Assembly (NCBI GenBank): GCA_002451015.1
Contig: DKBB01000009.1
Span: 1 to 7,299, forward strand
Direction of reading: 5' to 3'
DNA: 7,299 nucleotides
Origin: Acidobacteria bacterium UBA6911
GTDB taxonomy: Bacteria > Acidobacteriota > UBA6911
Below the pieces are notes generated by a model. That model was not told the DNA's origin and made no database searches. It saw only the letters and a program-made list of their open reading frames with translations. Within the stretch, counting starts at the first letter, position 1, and every line of letters starts with the position of its first letter. Positions 5,883 through 7,299 of the stretch are shown piece after piece. A program made the position numbers and the translations under genes.

Positions 5883-6896
5883 TCATGTTATATATTCATC
5901 GCCACTGCCCCCTTTGAGGCTGATGACTCCGCTCTCGTCAAGTTTTCGGACAATGCTGACAATCTGCTGCTGGGATGTTTCCACATCCCGCACCTTGACA
6001 GGTCCCAGAACCTCCATATCCTCTTGCATTATCTCCACAGCGCGTCCGGACATGTTTCTGAAAAATTGATTCCGCAGCTCTTCACTTGTCCCTTTTAACG
6101 CGATTGTCAGGGTCTTTTTATCGACACGCTGGAGAATTTCCCGCATACCGGTATCATCTATCAGCATGACATCGTCAAAAACAAACATCAAATTTCGTAT
6201 ACTCAAAGCCAAAGCGGGATTATCCCCTTCAATCTTTTCAAGAATTGCCCCGGCCGATTTAGTTTCCATCCTGTTTATCAGTTCCGCAACAGCCCGGATA
6301 CCCCCGTAGGATTCACGGCTGAAGTCGCCGAGAGATCTCAACTTTTGTTCAAGAATCGAGGTGATCTTATTAATGACATCCGGAGATATTTGCTCCAGAT
6401 TTGCCATTCGCATGACTACATCAGCCCTAAGCGAGGTCGGCAGGGATCCGAGAAGAGCGGCGGCCTGAGAGGAATTCAAGTGCGCCAGTACAAGGGCGAT
6501 AGTCTGAGGTTGTTCGGACTGTATGAATTTTGAAAGTTGTACCGGGTCCGCTTTCTGAAGGTTATCGAAACCTACCAGGGAGCTCTGCATTGAGATATTG
6601 AGATAGTCCAGAAGTTTCTTGGAAGAATCTGCCCCAAAAGCCTTTACAAGAATCTTTTTGGCATATTCAGGGCCGCCGCGTGCCAGGAAGGACTGTGCCA
6701 GGGTGAGCCGGTAAAATTCTTCCAGAACTTCATCCGCGACTTCCGGATTAATTTCACCCAGTCGAGAAATCTCCTTGCTTATCTCCTGAATTTCGTCTTC
6801 CTGCATGAACCGGAAGATACTCGCACTTGCTTCATCTCCCAGTAATACGAGTATGATCGCCGCTTTTCTTGCGCCTGGTATTCGAGAATTTGGCAC
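5883..6896 (-). CDS. fliG: Flagellar motor switch protein FliG
   Basis: FliG is the rotor protein on the cytoplasmic face of the MS ring. It binds FliF through its N-terminal domain, FliM through its middle domain, and meets the stator (MotA) through its C-terminal domain. The 337 residues are full length (E. coli has 331). Visible landmarks are RKAAIILVLLG at 10-20, the FliM-binding motif as EQPQT at 128-132 (EHPQT in many homologues), the Gly-Gly linker at 198-199, and the MFVFDDV signature at 237-243. Aligned to E. coli torque residues K264, R281, D288, D289 and R297, I read K268, R285, E292, D293 and K301: charge is kept, with conservative D-to-E and R-to-K changes. The start is GTG, the only good start in frame, with GAGGGG nine bases upstream inside the end of fliF; the next Met is residue 31, inside the conserved domain. 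It stops with TGA and is followed by a 100-base gap before fliH. Confidence 0.97.
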   Translation of the reverse strand: MPNSRIPGARKAAIILVLLGDEASASIFRFMQEDEIQEISKEISRLGEINPEVADEVLEEFYRLTLAQSFLARGGPEYAKKILVKAFGADSSKKLLDYLNISMQSSLVGFDNLQKADPVQLSKFIQSEQPQTIALVLAHLNSSQAAALLGSLPTSLRADVVMRMANLEQISPDVINKITSILEQKLRSLGDFSRESYGGIRAVAELINRMETKSAGAILEKIEGDNPALALSIRNLMFVFDDVMLIDDTGMREILQRVDKKTLTIALKGTSEELRNQFFRNMSGRAVEIMQEDMEVLGPVKVRDVETSQQQIVSIVRKLDESGVISLKGGSGDEYIT

Positions 6897-6899
6897 CTT

Positions 6900-7299
6900 C
6901 TACATCCCCTCTCGTAAAACGGAACGGAGTAACTGCGAAACCATCTCAGGGTCCTTCTTTGATTTATCTACAATTTTTCTTTTTATTGCCGCTACCTTTC
7001 GGTTGCCGACATTCACCATGCTGGCTTCCTTCAGCAATTCCCGCTCGATCTGCTCATCACTCAGTCCTAAGGCGGCCAGACTATCCTCGGCTCCGGAGGA
7101 AGCCGGAGGAAGAGCCCCTTCATTACCCTGTTTGGAGGCAGACTCAATTTCACCTGCCGTCGCTCCTTCGGGCAGAGAATCCTCCGCTTCCCTGGAAGAC
7201 AACTGTGTTTCGGTTGCATCTCCTGTTCCAATAGCCGCCATGGACAATGCATGAGAAACGCGCCGTTTGATCGGACGGAGAAAAATCAGATAGACCAGA
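6900..7299 (-). CDS. fliF: Flagellar MS-ring protein FliF, C-terminal part (5' end outside window)
   Basis: This is the last 132 residues of FliF, the inner-membrane protein that forms the MS ring, the base of the flagellar rotor. The frame is open to the window edge, so the gene starts upstream. The fragment opens with the end of a hydrophobic segment (LVYLIFLRP) followed by basic residues (KRR), which fits the second transmembrane helix and its cytoplasmic border. A polar linker rich in Ala, Glu, Gly and Ser follows (about residues 21-72). The final 50 or so residues (SDEQIERELLKEASMVNVGN onward, then KKDPEMVSQLLRSVL) match the family's FliG-binding cytoplasmic tail. The gene ends in TAG three bases before fliG, the usual partner order. 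The identification rests on the tail, the membrane segment and the context; the periplasmic ring-building domains are not in the window. Confidence 0.93.
   Translation of the reverse strand, partial: LVYLIFLRPIKRRVSHALSMAAIGTGDATETQLSSREAEDSLPEGATAGEIESASKQGNEGALPPASSGAEDSLAALGLSDEQIERELLKEASMVNVGNRKVAAIKRKIVDKSKKDPEMVSQLLRSVLREGM

Noticed and set aside
6891..6906. TGGCACC on the plus strand, resembling a sigma-54 -24 block
   Set aside because: No GC-containing -12 block at the right spacing, and it points away from any gene, across the fliF-fliG junction.
1..7299. Search for mobile elements, tRNA or rRNA genes, CRISPR arrays, toxin-antitoxin or defence genes
   Set aside because: None seen; essentially all sequence is accounted for by co-directional flagellar genes and one control region.

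Overview
The window is a flagellar gene cluster transcribed entirely from the minus strand. Read in transcription order (high to low coordinates) it encodes the C-terminal end of FliF (MS ring), FliG (rotor/switch), FliH, FliI and FliJ (ATPase complex of the flagellar type III export apparatus), FliK (hook-length control), FlgD (hook cap) and FlgE (hook protein, missing only its last residues at the window edge). No gene was found on the plus strand; the plus-strand open frames are shadows of these genes.

Region by region: 7299-6900 fliF tail; 6896-5883 fliG; 5882-5783 a 100-base spacer with no recognisable gene; 5782-5096 fliH; 5091-3763 fliI; 3758-3291 fliJ; 3275-1818 fliK; 1817-1581 a 237-base non-coding stretch; 1580-1263 flgD; 1226-1 flgE. 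The fliF-fliG, fliH-fliI and fliI-fliJ gaps are only 3-4 bases, so fliF to fliK looks like one transcription unit. The 237-base stretch holds a strong sigma-54 (RpoN) -24/-12 promoter match pointing into flgD, a 7-bp inverted repeat just downstream of the predicted transcription start, and a strong Shine-Dalgarno before flgD. flgD-flgE therefore probably form a separately controlled hook unit.

The products act in sequence. FliF anchors the basal body and binds FliG. FliH, FliI and FliJ bring energy and substrates to the export gate. FlgD caps the growing hook while FlgE subunits polymerise, and FliK measures the hook and switches the export apparatus to filament substrates.

Organism: a motile bacterium with moderate GC content and sigma-54-dependent hook genes. 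The order fliF-G-H-I-J-K-flgD-E occurs in Bacillus, spirochaetes and several deltaproteobacterial-type lineages. The RpoN site, together with a FlgE that has no cysteine (spirochaete hooks need one for their crosslink), makes a Desulfobacterota/deltaproteobacterial-like Gram-negative my best guess, at low confidence. I do not see an undescribed system here. The points most worth a second look are the very short FlgD, the sigma-54 promoter with its downstream dyad, and an EF-hand-like acidic loop in FlgE.
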